Positions 63,701 through 64,000 of a stretch of DNA of 64,000 nucleotides are shown here, in pieces (within the stretch, counting starts at the first letter, position 1; each line of letters starts with the position of its first letter). Source of the stretch: Edaphochlamys debaryana. Lineage: Eukaryota; Chlorophyta; Chlorophyceae; Chlamydomonadales. The translations under genes were made by a program, and so were the position numbers. The stretch spans positions 620,001 through 684,000 of the forward strand of contig JAEHOE010000004.1 of assembly GCA_016858145.1 (NCBI GenBank). Direction: 5' to 3'. Below the pieces are notes generated by a model, which had not been told where the DNA came from, did no database searches, and saw only the letters and a program-made list of their open reading frames with translations.

Positions 63701-64000
63701 TGATGGAAAGAGGGCAGGGACTGGCCTGAGACGTTTCGTCCGGCACCCTGGACTGGCGTGCAGGAGCGGTGGTGTACGGCCAGAGTCCCGCGGCCGTCTC
63801 GTCCAGGTGCTGCCGGTTCACGTACGGGGTCGGCATGGCAATCCCTTGGACTCCCAAGCATGAGGCGGCCGCACGTCTGGAAGGGTACCCGCGGAAGGTG
63901 TGGAACAACGCAGACGACCGCCACTATGCCGGTGAGGCGACTCCGCCACAGCTAACATGCTCTACCTCGCTCCAGCATGCATGCTTAGGACGTTAAGAGG
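60707..64000 (+). CDS. HSPA12-like (divergent Hsp70) protein, copy C (3' end outside window)
   Basis: Eight exons visible: 60707-61198, 61383-61594, 61731-61858, 62092-62478, 62692-62915, 63087-63248, 63513-63633, 63764-63931; the next donor follows at 63932 and the window ends in that intron. The leader MARLLSRPSAFAAGARSPAP... is Arg/Ala/Pro-rich (likely organelle targeting). ATPase motifs: GIDFGTYASGFAYA, IGWCLTVPAMWDEEAKAKMR, LDCGGGTVDVTLHRV, LLTGGLANSAFLQRRARQLA, AVVYGQSPAAV. No stop or frameshift was seen in the visible part. In exon 4 a 41-nt direct duplication changes reading phase, giving a stretch unlike B. Most exons and flanking introns are nearly identical to copy A, so the two are recent paralogues. 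Confidence 0.85.
62184..62255 (+). repeat. 41-nt period direct duplication inside copy C exon 4
   Basis: A ~31-nt unit starting CACGAGCTCGCGACGCGCG occurs at 62184 and again at 62225. The period of 41 is not a multiple of three, so the same DNA is read as HELATRVGDT and then, shifted, as TSSRRAWAT. Confidence 0.9.

Noticed and set aside
1..64000. tRNA genes, rRNA, CRISPR arrays, prophage or operon-like structure
   Set aside because: Scanning by eye for tRNA arms, regular spaced repeats and ribosome-binding-site-driven gene strings found none; the gene structure is eukaryotic throughout.

Overview
The window looks like nuclear DNA of a chlorophycean green alga of the Chlamydomonas/volvocine type. 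The evidence is high GC, G/C-ending codons, genes cut into many short exons by GT-AG introns, secreted cell-wall-like proteins with Pro/Ser-rich linkers, a plastid-type phosphofructokinase with a transit-like leader, and TGTAA-type poly(A) signals. The genus is inference. No prokaryotic, organellar or viral genes and no CRISPR arrays or tRNAs were seen.

Layout. (1) 1-13,573: three paralogous secreted proteins made of a signal peptide, an SRCR domain, a Pro-rich linker and an unrecognised Cys-containing C-terminal domain. Two lie in tandem on the minus strand (the first runs off the left edge) and one is on the plus strand. (2) 16,174-24,018, minus: a three-exon secreted Ser/Pro-rich, Cys-rich protein (pherophorin-like) whose second intron holds a 6.2-kb antisense L1-type LINE (17,189-23,414). 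The LINE has an intact endonuclease/reverse-transcriptase ORF but a damaged ORF1. (3) 24-27.4 kb: poorly resolved sequence with exon-like fragments. (4) 27,467-33,056, plus: 16-exon plastid-type phosphofructokinase. (5) 34,056-34,944, minus: Rab23-type GTPase. (6) 35,489-46,712, plus: 28-exon condensin II CAP-G2 homologue with an embedded PHD finger. (7) 47,674-49,035, plus: three-exon protein of unknown family. (8) 49,529-50,009, minus: 5'-truncated 3' end of the same LINE family. (9) 51,554-64,000: three paralogous HSPA12-like (divergent Hsp70) genes. Copy A (minus) is a probable pseudogene, copy B (minus) is complete, and copy C (plus, head-to-head with B) runs off the right edge.

Reconstructions of PFK, RAB23, CAP-G2, SRCR gene 3, the pherophorin-like gene, the unknown gene and HSPA12-like B all give splice-phase-consistent reading frames ending at a stop codon, which supports those models. 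The neighbouring genes do not form a pathway. The window is a normal gene neighbourhood plus two tandem family expansions and LINE activity. The most notable points are the LINE inside a still-spliceable gene, its same-frame ORF1-TAA-ATG-ORF2 arrangement and 3' hairpins, the altered GGDGT motif of PFK, the PHD finger in CAP-G2, and the mosaic, partly decayed HSPA12-like cluster.
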